DNA from: Rhodobacteraceae bacterium DSL-40 | GTDB taxonomy: Bacteria > Pseudomonadota > Alphaproteobacteria > Rhodobacterales > Rhodobacteraceae | Reading direction: 5' to 3' | Length of the DNA stretch: 64,000 nt | NCBI GenBank assembly: GCA_003258405.1 | Contig: QKPN01000005.1 | Span: forward strand, 124,001 to 188,000 | Part shown: positions 1 through 11,038 of the stretch, piece by piece | Layout of the letters: the number at the start of each line of letters is the position of its first letter | Position numbering within the stretch: the first letter of the stretch is position 1 | Notes under the pieces: model-generated | The model's database searches: none | What the model saw: only the letters and a program-made list of their open reading frames with translations | What the model was told of the DNA's origin: nothing | Translations under genes and position numbers: made by a program

Positions 1-18
1 GCAGGAGCGTTGCGCGGC

Positions 19-3000
19 TCAGAGGAAGAGCGCGTTGATCTGGTCGGTCGACATCGCCGCGATCTGGGTCGAGGAGAAGGCCTCGACCTGTGCGGTCGAC
101 AGCGCCTTGATGTCGACGGTCTCGAGGGCTGCGATCTGCGTCGTCGTCAGCGCCCCGATCTGGCCCGTGCTGAGCGCCTGCATCTGCTTGGTGGTGAGCG
201 CTGTCACCGAAGCCGATGTGAGGGCGACGATCTGGCTGGTGTCGAGCCCGGTGACGGCGCGCGTCGAGAGGCTCGAAACCTGATCGGTGGTGAGCGCCGC
301 GACCTGGCCCGTCGTGAGCGCGGCGGACTGGGTGCCCGAGAGCCCGGCGATGGCCTGCGAGGTCAGCGCCGCGAGATCCACCGTCTCCATCGCCGCGATC
401 TGGGCGGTGTCGAGCGCCGCGATCTGCTTCGAGACGAGGGCCGAGGATTGCGCGGTCGAGAGCGCAACGATGTCCGCCGTGTCGAGCCCGCTGATCGCGG
501 CGGTCGAAAGCCCGCGGATCTGCCCCGAATCGAGGGCGGCGACCTGGGCCGTCGAGAAGGCGGCGGCCTGATCGGAGCCGAGCGCGCCGAGCTGCTTCGA
601 GTCGAGCACCGCGACCTGGGCCGTGGAGAGCGCCGCGATATCCGCGCTCTCGATCGATCCGATCGCCCGCGTCGAGATCGCGGCGACCTGATCCGTGGTG
701 AGGGCCGCGACCTGGGCCGTGGTCAGCCCCGGGATCTGGCTCGAGGTGAGCCCGGAGATGGTCCGGGTCGAGAGTGCGGCGAGGTCCACGGTCTCGAAGG
801 CCGCAAGCTGCGTCGAACTCATCGCGGCGAGCTGCTTCGAGGAGAGCTCGGCCGATTGCGCGGTGGAGAGCGCGACGATATCGGCGGTATCGAGCCCGGC
901 GATGCCGGCCGGCGCGAGGCCCGCGATCGCGCCCGAGGCGATGGCCGCGATCTGCGCCGTGGAGAGCGCCGTCACCTGATCGGAGCCGAGCGCGCCGATC
1001 TGCTTCGAATCGAGCACCGCGATCTGGCCCGTGCTGAAGGCCGCGACATCCGCGGTCTCCATCGCGGCGATCGCCTTCGAGGAGAGCGCGGCCACCTGAT
1101 CGGTGGAGAGCGCCGCGACCTGCGCCGTTGTCAGGCTCGGCGCCTGGCTCGAGGTGAGCCCGCGGAACGCGGTCGCCGAGATGGCGGCGATATCGGCGGT
1201 CTCCAGTGCGGCGACCTGGTCGGAAGAGAGCACCGCCACCTGCTTCGAGCCGAGCACCGCGGCCTGGCCGGTGGAGAGCGCCACGATATCGTCGGTCCCG
1301 AGCCCCGCGATGCCCGCGGCCGAAAGGCCGTCGATGGCGTCCGTCCCGATGGCCGCAACCTGGGCCGTGGAAAGGCCCGCGACCTGCGCCGAGCCGAGGG
1401 CGCTGATCTGTCTCGAATCGAGCACCCCGATCTGGAGCGCGGTCATCATCGCGATATCCTGGGTCTCCATCGCACCGATGAACTTCGAGGAGAGGGCGGG
1501 GATCTGGTCCGTGGTGAAGGCCGCGATCTGGCCGGTGCTGAAGCTCGGTGCCTGCAGGTCGGTGAAACCGCCGACGGCAGAGGTGGTGAGGGCCGCGACA
1601 TCCGCGGTCTCGATGGCCGCGACCTGGGTCGAGCTCATCGCCGCGATCTGCTTCGAGTTCAGCACGGCCGCCTGTCCCGTGGAGAGTGCGGCGACACCGG
1701 CGGTCGTCAGACCCTCGATGCCGGTCACGGAAAGCCCGGCGATGGCGTCCGTGCCGATGGCTGCGACCTGGCCGGTGGACAACGCTGCGACCTGATCGGA
1801 GCCGAGGGCGCCGATCTGCTTTGAATCGAGCACCGCGACCTGGGCCGTGGTGATCGCCGCGACATCCGCGGTTTCCATCGCGCCGATGGCCTTCGAGGAC
1901 AGCGCCGCGATCTGGTCGGTGGTGAAGGCCGCGACCTGGGCCGTGGTGAAGCTCGGCGCCTGATCGGCGGAGAATCCGCCGACCGCGGCGGCCGAAAGCG
2001 CCACCAGATCGGCGGTCTCGATGACCGCGACCTGGGCCGCACTCATCGCCGCGATCTGCTTGGAGTCGAGCACGGCGGCCTGTGCCGTCGAAAGCGCCAC
2101 GATGTCGGCGGTCTCAAGCCCGGCGATCCCGCTCGCCGAAAGCCCGACGATCGCATCGGTGCTGATGGCCGCGACCTGGGCGGTCGAGAGCGCCGTGACC
2201 TGGGCAGAGCCGAGCGCACCGATCTGCTTCGAATCGAGCGCCGCGATCTGCGCCGCGCTCATTGCCGCGACATCCGCGGTCTCCATGGCACCGATGGCCT
2301 TCGAGGACAGCGCCGCGATCTGGTCGGTCGAGAAGGCCGCCATCTGGGCGGTGGTGAAGCTCGGTGCCTGCGCATCGGTGAAACCACTGACGGCAGAGGT
2401 CGAGAGCGCGGCGAGATCGGCGGTCTCGATCGCCGCGACCTGGGTCGAACTCATTGCCGCGATCTGCTTCGAGGTGAGCGCGGCGGCCTGTGCGGTGGAG
2501 AGCGCCACGATGCTTGCGGTTCCGAGGCCCGCGATCCCGTCGGCCGAAAGCCCGGCGATCGCATCGGTCGTGAGGGCCGAGAACTGCGCGGTGGAGAGCG
2601 CCGCGATCTGGTCGGAACTGAGCGCGCCGAGCTGCTTCGAATCGAGCACCGCGACCTGCGCCGTGGTCATCGCCGCGAGATCTGCGGTTTCCATGGCACC
2701 AATGGCGCGGGACGAGATCGCCGCGACCTGGGCGGTGGTGAGGGCCGCGACCTGGCCCGTGGTGAGGCTCGGGAGCTGGAGCGAGGTGAGCCCGGCAATC
2801 GCCGCGGTCGAGAGAGCCGCAAGATCGGCGGTCTCGAAAGCGGCGATCTGGTCCGAACTCATCGCCGCGACCTGCTTCGAGCCGAGAACGCTCGCCTGGG
2901 CGGTGCTGAAGGCGACGATGTCGGCCGTCTCGAGCCCCTCGACGCCGGTTGCGGAAAGACCGGTAAGCGCATCCGTGCCGATGGCCGCGACCTGCGCGGT

Positions 3001-5064
3001 GGAAAGCGCCGTCACCTGATCGGAGCCAAGCGCGCCGATCTGCTTCGAATCAAGCACGGCGAACTGGGCGGTGGTGAAGGCCGCGACGTCGGCATCCTCC
3101 ATGCCCTTGATGGCCTGCGAGGAGAGTGCCGCGACCTGATCCGTGGTGAAGGCCGCAACCTGGCCCGTGGTGAAGGAGGGCGCCTGGGCGGAGGAGAAAC
3201 CGGCGACGGCGGAGGTCGAGAGGGCCGCGAGATCGGCGGTCTCGATGGCCGCGACCTGATCGGAGCTCAGCGCCGCGATCTGCCGCGAGCCGAGGACGGC
3301 GGCCTGCGCCGTGGTGAGCGCGACGATATCGGCGGTCTCGAGCCCCTCGATCCCTGTGGCGGAGAGGCCGGTGATCGCGGCGGTGGTGATTGCGGCGATC
3401 TGCGCTGTGGAGAGCGCCGTCACCTGATCGGAACCGAGGGCGCCGATCTGCTTCGAGTCGAGCACCGCGAACTGGGCGGTGGTGAAGGCCGCGACATCCG
3501 CGGTCTCCATGGCCCGGATCGCCTGCGAGGAGAGGGCTGCGACCTGGTCCGTGGTGAAGGCCGCGACCTGCGCCGTCGTCAGGGCCGCAATCTGGGCGGA
3601 GGAGAAGCCGCCGACCGCGGCGGGGGAGAAGGCGACGATGTCGGCCGTCTCGATGGCCGCGATCTGATCCGAGCTCAGCGCCGCGATCTGCTTCGAGGTG
3701 AGGGCTGCCGCCTGCGCGGTGGAGAGCGCGACGATATCGGCGGTCTCGAGCCCTTCGATGCCGGCGGCCGAGAGGCCCGCGATGGCGTCGGTGGTGATCG
3801 CCGCGATCTGGCCGGTGGTAAGCGCCGTCACCTGATCCGAGCCAAGCGCGCCGATCTGCTTCGAATCGAGCACGGCCATCTGCGCGGTGGTGAGGGCGGG
3901 GATATCCCAGCTTTCGAGCGCCCCGACCGCCTGGACGGAGAGCGCGCCGACCTGATCGGTGGTGAGCGCCCCGACCTGGGTCGAGGAAAGCGCCTGCGCG
4001 TGCTCGGTGCCGAAGCCTGCGATGGCCGCGGTGGAAAGCGCTGCAAGATCGGCGGTCTCGATGGCGGCGATCTGGGCCGAACCCATCGCGGCGATCTGCC
4101 GCGAGGTGAGCACGGCGGCCTGGGCGGTGGAGAGCGCGACGATATCGGCGGTCTCGAGCCCTTCGATGCCGGTGGCCGAGAGCCCGGTGAGCGCGCCTGT
4201 GCTGATGGCCGCGATCTGGCCGGTGGTGAGCGCCGTCACCTGATCCGAGCCGAGGGCGGCGATCTGCTTCGAGCCGAGGACGGCAACCTGGGCCGTCGTC
4301 AGCGCGGCGACATCGGCGGTGGTGAGGGCGGCGATGGCCTGGGAGGCGAGCGCGCCGATCTGGTCGGTGGTGAAGGCCGCGACCTGGGCCGTGGTGAAGC
4401 CGGGCGCGTGGCTCGCGCCGAAGCCCGAGACGGCGGAGGTGGAGAGCGCGGCGAGATCGGCGGTCTCGATGGCCGCGACCTGGGTCGAGCTCAGTGCCGC
4501 GATCTGCTTCGAGGAGAGCGCCGCCGCCTGGGCGGTGGAGAGCGCGACGATATCGGCGGTCTCGAGCCCCGCGACACCGGAGGCCGAAAGGCCGGTGATC
4601 GCCTCGGTGGTGATGGCCGCGATCTGGGCCGTGGTGAGCGCCGTCACCTGATCGGAGCCGAGGGCGCCGATCTGCTTGGAGCCGAGCACGGCCACCTGAC
4701 CCGTGGTGAGGGCCGCGACATCCGCGGTCTCGAGCGCCGCGATCGCCTGCGAGGAAAGCGCGCCGATCTGTCCGGTGGTGAGCGCCGCGACCTGCGCCGT
4801 GGTGAGGCTCGGAACCTGGCTCGCGCCCAGACCGGCGACGGCGGAGGTCGAGAGCGCGGCGAGATCGGCGGTCTCGATGGCCGCGATCTGGGCGGAGGTC
4901 AGCGCGCCGACCTGCTTTGACGACAGCACGCCCATCTGCGTGGTCGTCAGTGCGACGACCTGCGCGGTGGTCAGCGCGCGCATGTCCGCCGTCGTCAGCG
5001 CGGCTATCGCCTCGCTGCTCAACGCCTGGATCTGCGCGGTCGTCAAATACTGAATGATGGACAT
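19..5064 (-). CDS. Giant Ser/Thr-rich octad-repeat protein, putative type I-secreted surface protein
   Basis: 1681 residues, built almost end to end of an 8-residue motif of the type A-L-T-T-A-Q-V-A. Positions 1-2 and 7 are hydrophobic or Ala, positions 3-4 are usually TT, SS, ST, ET, GS or DS, and position 6 is usually Gln. About 210 octads are grouped in a 17-octad (136-residue) super-repeat, marked for example by SKQIGALGSDQVTAL and GLETADIVAL. There is no N-terminal signal peptide, no membrane segment, no RTX nonapeptide and no separate C-terminal domain; the chain ends ...DQINALFL. A GGAG lies about 9 nt before the ATG. It has an OGT-type glycosyltransferase divergently upstream and a type I exporter 2.2 kb away, so secretion by that exporter and O-glycosylation of the Ser/Thr pairs are inferred. 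I do not recognise a named family. The fold is not known: a solenoid of short helices or strands is possible. Confidence 0.8.
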   Translation of the reverse strand: MSIIQYLTTAQIQALSSEAIAALTTADMRALTTAQVVALTTTQMGVLSSKQVGALTSAQIAAIETADLAALSTSAVAGLGASQVPSLTTAQVAALTTGQIGALSSQAIAALETADVAALTTGQVAVLGSKQIGALGSDQVTALTTAQIAAITTEAITGLSASGVAGLETADIVALSTAQAAALSSKQIAALSSTQVAAIETADLAALSTSAVSGFGASHAPGFTTAQVAAFTTDQIGALASQAIAALTTADVAALTTAQVAVLGSKQIAALGSDQVTALTTGQIAAISTGALTGLSATGIEGLETADIVALSTAQAAVLTSRQIAAMGSAQIAAIETADLAALSTAAIAGFGTEHAQALSSTQVGALTTDQVGALSVQAVGALESWDIPALTTAQMAVLDSKQIGALGSDQVTALTTGQIAAITTDAIAGLSAAGIEGLETADIVALSTAQAAALTSKQIAALSSDQIAAIETADIVAFSPAAVGGFSSAQIAALTTAQVAAFTTDQVAALSSQAIRAMETADVAAFTTAQFAVLDSKQIGALGSDQVTALSTAQIAAITTAAITGLSATGIEGLETADIVALTTAQAAVLGSRQIAALSSDQVAAIETADLAALSTSAVAGFSSAQAPSFTTGQVAAFTTDQVAALSSQAIKGMEDADVAAFTTAQFAVLDSKQIGALGSDQVTALSTAQVAAIGTDALTGLSATGVEGLETADIVAFSTAQASVLGSKQVAAMSSDQIAAFETADLAALSTAAIAGLTSLQLPSLTTGQVAALTTAQVAAISSRAIGAMETADLAAMTTAQVAVLDSKQLGALSSDQIAALSTAQFSALTTDAIAGLSADGIAGLGTASIVALSTAQAAALTSKQIAAMSSTQVAAIETADLAALSTSAVSGFTDAQAPSFTTAQMAAFSTDQIAALSSKAIGAMETADVAAMSAAQIAALDSKQIGALGSAQVTALSTAQVAAISTDAIVGLSASGIAGLETADIVALSTAQAAVLDSKQIAAMSAAQVAVIETADLVALSAAAVGGFSADQAPSFTTAQVAAFTTDQIAALSSKAIGAMETADVAAITTAQVAVLDSKQIGALGSDQVAALSTGQVAAIGTDAIAGLSVTGIEGLTTAGVAALSTGQAAVLNSKQIAAMSSTQVAAIETADVAALTTSAVGGFTDLQAPSFSTGQIAAFTTDQIPALSSKFIGAMETQDIAMMTALQIGVLDSRQISALGSAQVAGLSTAQVAAIGTDAIDGLSAAGIAGLGTDDIVALSTGQAAVLGSKQVAVLSSDQVAALETADIAAISATAFRGLTSSQAPSLTTAQVAALSTDQVAALSSKAIAAMETADVAAFSTGQIAVLDSKQIGALGSDQVTALSTAQIAAIASGAIAGLAPAGIAGLDTADIVALSTAQSAELSSKQLAAMSSTQLAAFETVDLAALSTRTISGLTSSQIPGLTTAQVAALTTDQVAAISTRAIGSIESADIAALSTAQVAVLDSKQLGALGSDQAAAFSTAQVAALDSGQIRGLSTAAISGLDTADIVALSTAQSSALVSKQIAALDTAQIAAMETVDLAALTSQAIAGLSGTQSAALTTGQVAALTTDQVSSLSTRAVTGLDTSQIVALTSASVTALTTKQMQALSTGQIGALTTTQIAALETVDIKALSTAQVEAFSSTQIAAMSTDQINALFL
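22..5064 (-). repeat. 408-bp coding tandem repeat, about 12.4 units
   Basis: The sequence gatctgcttcga (or a one- or two-base variant) recurs at 181, 589, 997, 1405, 1813, 2221, 2629, 3037, 3445, 3853, 4261 and 4669. The spacing is exactly 408 bp each time, which is 17 octads of 24 bp. No indel disturbs the register over 4.5 kb, while base substitutions between units are common. This points to old amplification held in register by selection on protein length and phase, rather than a fresh slippage array. Confidence 0.93.
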
Positions 5065-5386
5065 GCTGAAGCTCCAGCGGGAATGGTAAACGACGGGCGC
5101 CGAGGGGGGCGCCGCCTGGCATCAGGGGCGGGGATGGCGCCTGGTCCGGCGCCTCTGTGTGGCGGTTGGTGGCACGCGTTTTTTAAAAATCTCTCAAGAA
5201 ACGCGGGGCGCATTCGCGGCAAATTCGCCGCTAATTTTCTGAAACTTCGGGGTTGGGGCCGGCCCGCGATCCCGCCGGTTCCGCCGCTGGTCCAATGGGG
5301 CAAGGCGCGGGAGCGGCGCGTCTCTTCACCCTTTGTTGACCATCAACTGCGAAGCAATGCGGACAATTTGAACGAAAGAGGCCCCG
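5065..5386. promoter_or_regulatory. Divergent intergenic region between the repeat-protein gene and the glycosyltransferase gene
   Basis: This 322-bp stretch has no gene and must hold the promoters of both flanking genes. Visible features are an A/T-rich block at about 5179-5190, a short inverted repeat gcggc...gccgc at 5216-5231, and gttga-cca-tcaac at 5335-5347, about 40 bp before the glycosyltransferase start. An AGAGG lies 5 nt before that start. No confident -35/-10 pair was found on either strand. Confidence 0.4.
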
Positions 5387-7252
5387 ATGAACATAGCCGC
5401 GCCCTCCGCCCCCCTGTGCCTCGCGAGCGACGAGGACTGGCTCGCGACATGCCTCGGCGCACCGGGGGGACTCGCTGCGCTCTCGGCGGCGCAGGCCGCG
5501 CGGCTCGACGGGGTGCTGCACGGGCTTTCGCTCCACGGTCTCCTGTCCTTCGCGGGCAGGGCTGCGGATGCCGATGCCGTGCGGCTCTACAAGGGCTGGC
5601 TGGATCTCCATGCCGCCGACCCGAATGCCTTCGGGGCCTGGTTCAACCTCGGCGTGGTGCTGATGCGGAGCGGCAATCCGGGCTCCGCGGCGATCGCCTA
5701 TTCCAACGTGCTCGCGCTCAAGCCCGAGCTGCACGAGGCCGGCGTCAATCTCGGGCTCGCGCTCGAGGCCTCGGGCCGGCGCGACGAGGCGCTGGCGGCC
5801 TGGCGGCGGGTGCTGCCGGGCGACGAGCAGCGCCGCCTTCTCCACATGCATCTCGGCCGCCTGCTCGAGGAGGAGGGCGATATCGAGACCGCCCAGAAGG
5901 AGCTCCGCGCCGCGCTGCTCATCGATCCCCGCCAGCCCGACGTGCAGCAGCATCTCGTCCACATGCGCCAGCGCGCGGCGAACTGGCCGGTGCTGGCGGC
6001 CGACATTCCCGGCCTCTCGGCGGAGGAGCTCGGCTTCAACTGCGGCCCGCTCGGCGCGCTGGCGCTCCATGACGATCCGGCGCTGCAGCGCGACATCTGC
6101 GCCACCTGGATCGCGCGGAAAGTCCCCGCCGCCCCGGAGCGGCTCGCGCCCCGCGCGGGCCACGACCACGCGCGCATCCGGGTCGGCTATCTCTCGACCG
6201 ACTTCTGCCGCCACGCGATGAGCTATCTGATCGCCGAGGTGCTGGAGCGGCACGACCGCTCCGCCTTCGAGATCTTCGGCTATTGCGCCTCGCCCGAGGA
6301 CGGCAGCGACGTCCGCCGGCGGGTGATCGCGGCCTTCGACCATTTCCGCATCATCGGCCCGCTGAGCGACGAGGCGGCGGCACGACAGATCCGGGCCGAC
6401 GAGATCGACATCCTGATCGACCTCAACGGGCTGACCAAGGGCGCCCGCATCGGCGTGCTGCGCTGGAAGCCTGCGCCGGTGCAGGCGACCTATCTCGGCT
6501 ATATCGGCCCGGTGGCGCTGCCCGAGCTCGACTGGCTGATCGCCGACGAGGTGGCGATCCCGCCCGAGCTCGCCGCCGACTACGCGCCGAAGCCCCTGCT
6601 GCTCGAGGGCTGCTATCAGGCCAATGACAGCCACGCGCCGGTGCTGCCGGCGGTGACGCGGGCCGAGGAGGGGCTGCCGGACGATGCCTTCGTCTTCTGC
6701 TGCTTCTCGCATCACTACAAGATCACCGAGGTGATGTTCGAGGCCTGGATGCAGATCCTCGCGCAATGCCCCGGCGCCGTGCTCTGGCTCGTCGAGGACA
6801 ATCCGGCAAGCGACGGGCGGCTGGCGGCGCGCTGGACGGCCCGCGGGCTCGCCGCCGAGCGGCTGATCTTCGCGCCACGGGTCGATCCCGAGCGCTACCG
6901 GGCGCGCTTCGGGCTCGCCGATCTCTTCCTCGACACCATGCCCTACAATGCCGGCACCATCGCCTCCGATGCACTGCGCATGGGGCTGCCGCTCCTCACG
7001 CTCCAGGGCCGGGCCTTCGCGGCGCGGATGGCCTCGAGCCTCGTCACCGCGGTCGGGATGCCCGAGTGCGTTGCGACCTCGCGCGAGGGCTATGTCGCGC
7101 GCGCGGTGGCGATCGCCCGCGATCCCGCCGAGCTCGCGCGCCTCAAGGCGCATCTCGCGGGCAATGCCTGGGCGCGGACGCTGGGCGATTCGACAGGTTT
7201 CACCCGGCGCCTCGAGGCGGCATACCGGCGCATCCGGCTCTCGCCCCGCTGA
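5387..7252 (+). CDS. OGT/SPINDLY-family protein O-glycosyltransferase (GT41-like) with TPR domain
   Basis: 621 residues. Residues ~85-200 are TPR-like helical repeats (NAFGAWFNLGVVLMRSGN, then LHEAGVNLGLALEASGR). The catalytic half follows with GT41 marks: RVGYLSTDFCRHAMSYL containing His276 (the position of the OGT catalytic-region His), DILIDLNGLTKGAR, PVQATYLGYIGP, FSHHYKI with Lys445 (the UDP-contacting Lys region) and LDTMPYNAGTIASDAL. Family knowledge: these enzymes move a sugar from a nucleotide sugar to Ser/Thr of proteins in the cytoplasm. The gene is divergent from the giant Ser/Thr-rich repeat gene, which is the obvious candidate acceptor. The donor sugar cannot be read from sequence. 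Confidence 0.85.
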   Translation: MNIAAPSAPLCLASDEDWLATCLGAPGGLAALSAAQAARLDGVLHGLSLHGLLSFAGRAADADAVRLYKGWLDLHAADPNAFGAWFNLGVVLMRSGNPGSAAIAYSNVLALKPELHEAGVNLGLALEASGRRDEALAAWRRVLPGDEQRRLLHMHLGRLLEEEGDIETAQKELRAALLIDPRQPDVQQHLVHMRQRAANWPVLAADIPGLSAEELGFNCGPLGALALHDDPALQRDICATWIARKVPAAPERLAPRAGHDHARIRVGYLSTDFCRHAMSYLIAEVLERHDRSAFEIFGYCASPEDGSDVRRRVIAAFDHFRIIGPLSDEAAARQIRADEIDILIDLNGLTKGARIGVLRWKPAPVQATYLGYIGPVALPELDWLIADEVAIPPELAADYAPKPLLLEGCYQANDSHAPVLPAVTRAEEGLPDDAFVFCCFSHHYKITEVMFEAWMQILAQCPGAVLWLVEDNPASDGRLAARWTARGLAAERLIFAPRVDPERYRARFGLADLFLDTMPYNAGTIASDALRMGLPLLTLQGRAFAARMASSLVTAVGMPECVATSREGYVARAVAIARDPAELARLKAHLAGNAWARTLGDSTGFTRRLEAAYRRIRLSPR

Positions 7253-7274
7253 GGCCCGCGCCGCCGGCCGGGCC

Positions 7275-8620
7275 TCAGGGCTCGCGCAGGCTTTCGCGCA
7301 GGCCCCTCAGGATCGGTTCGAGGAAGAATTCCAGCACCGTCCGCTCCCCGGTCTTCACCTCGGCGCTGAGCGTCATTCCCGGAATGAGCGGCATTTCATC
7401 CCGGTGGGCCGCAACCGCCTCCGGGTCGAGCAGGATCTGGCCGCGATGAAGCGCCGTGCTTGTCGGCACCGTCTCGCTGGCGGGATAGCTCTCCCGGCTG
7501 ATCGAGCGCAGCGTGCCCGGCAGGCTCCCGTAGCGGCGCCAGGGGAAGCTGTCGATCTTGAGCACCGCCGGATCTCCGGCATGGAGGCGGCCGATATCGG
7601 CCGACTTGAGCCTGATCTCGGCGATGAGCGGCACGTTGGAGGGCACCAGCGTCACCACCGCGTCCCCTTCCCGCACCACCGATCCCGGCGCCCGTTTGGC
7701 GATCTCGAGCACCACGCCGTCGCGCGGCGCGCGCAGGAGCGTCAGGGCGTCGAGCCGGGCTGCCTTCGAAAGCTGCTCGGCGATACGCTCGAGCTCGGGC
7801 CCGATCGCCGCAAGCTCTTCGAGCGACTGCCGGTCCCAGTCGCGCAGGAAGGCATCCCACTCGGCCCGTTTCGAGACCTGCTGATGGCCGAGCTCCTCGA
7901 TGCGGGCGCGATGGTCGTGGAGCCGCTGCTCGGTGTCGAGGCGGGCGGATTCCGCGAGCAGGAGGTCAAGGCGCGAGCCGACATTGTCCCGGAGAAGCTT
8001 CGCGCGCATGCCCTCGACCTCGCGCGCCAGTGCGAGCTGGGCCTCGAGCCCCGCGCTTGTCTCTTCCTCGGCGCGCCGCGCCGCCTCGAGCGCGCGCAGA
8101 TCGGTATCGAAGGCCGCGCGGCGGGCGGCGAGGAAATCGGCGCGCCGGGCCATCAGGCGCTTCTGGAGCGCGGTCTCGGCATCGGCCCCGGCGGTGAAGC
8201 CGGTCTCGCCCGCAAGCTCGGCATCGAGGCGGGCCCGTCGCGCGAGAAGCGCGCGCTGTTGCGCCTCCAGGGTTTCGCGATCGGCTGCCGTGAAGGTCGA
8301 ATCGAGCACGGCGAGCACCTCGCCCGCCGTCACGCTCTGCCCGGGCTTGACGTGAAGCTCGCGCAGCACCGCGCTCCCCATCGGCTGCAACACGACGGGG
8401 GGCTCGTCGGCCATGAGCCGGCCGCTCGCCGTCACGACGACATCGATGCGCAGCACCGCGGCCGCGATCACCAGCGAGAGCAGCAGCCCGCCGGCCAGAA
8501 CGGGCCAGATCCTGAGGAGGAGCGGCACGGGCTCCGCGAGAAGCGCATCGAGATCGTTCTGGAATTCGAGCGCCTCGGCGGGAAGCGGTGCCGGGCTCTG
8601 GCGCGCCCTGAGCTGGCGGA

Positions 8621-8624
<4 letters not shown>
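7275..8624 (-). CDS. HlyD-family periplasmic adaptor (type I secretion membrane fusion protein)
   Basis: 449 residues. There is one N-terminal membrane segment (about residues 40-60, LLLRIWPVLAGGLLLSLVIAAAVL), then a lipoyl-like half (VLRELHVKPGQSVTAGEVLAVLD), a long Ala/Arg/Glu-rich coiled coil at ~110-270, and the second lipoyl and beta-barrel part (LRAPRDGVVLEIA, GMTLSAEVKTGERTVLEFFLEPI). The C-terminal pattern is typical of HlyD adaptors, which bridge the ABC exporter to an outer-membrane TolC channel. The ATG overlaps the stop of the ABC gene by 4 bp (ATGA), so the two are translationally coupled. No TolC gene is in the window. Confidence 0.9.
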
Positions 8625-10798
<2,174 letters not shown>

Positions 10799-10991
10799 GG
10801 CCGCTTGGTGGCAGCCTTTGGTTAATGATGGGTAAGAGCGGCGGCGTCGCGGGCGGGAAAACTGCCCGGAGGCACTCTCTCCTGCACCCGGAGGCGCCGG
10901 CGAGCCCCTGCGCCGCGGCCCCGCACCAGGCTCTCGTCCTTCACGCCCCAGGCCGGGGGACCACCGGCCGGCCTGCCCCGGGGCAAGGCAA

Positions 10992-11024
10992 GCGGGCCCG
11001 CACCGCGCTCCGGCGCAGGCCCGC
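10992..11024 (-). terminator. Possible terminator hairpin after malate synthase
   Basis: gcgggcc (10992-10998) pairs with ggcccgc (11018-11024) across a 19-nt GC-rich loop, just downstream of the malate synthase stop on the minus strand. No proper T-run follows, so the call is weak. The rest of 10799-11038 shows nothing clear. Confidence 0.3.
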
Positions 11025-11038
11025 GAACGTGTTGGCGA

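Noticed and set aside
22-5064. CRISPR array or RTX adhesin
   Set aside because: The repeats are contiguous coding units of 24 and 408 bp with no spacers, so not CRISPR. No GGxGxDxxx nonapeptides occur, so not an RTX protein despite the neighbouring type I exporter.
10-5122. Long open frames antisense to and in other frames of the giant repeat gene (for example 10-1824 plus and 3050-5122 minus)
   Set aside because: They arise because the 24-bp repeat keeps all frames free of stops. Their translations are Arg/Gly/Asp-rich or low complexity and have no family likeness. Only the 19-5064 minus frame has a clean octad motif, a start with a ribosome-binding site and a matching stop.
5231-7153. 640-residue minus-strand frame across the glycosyltransferase
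   Set aside because: A shadow of the GT41 gene; His/Arg/Glu-rich with no motifs, while the plus frame has all GT41 motifs.
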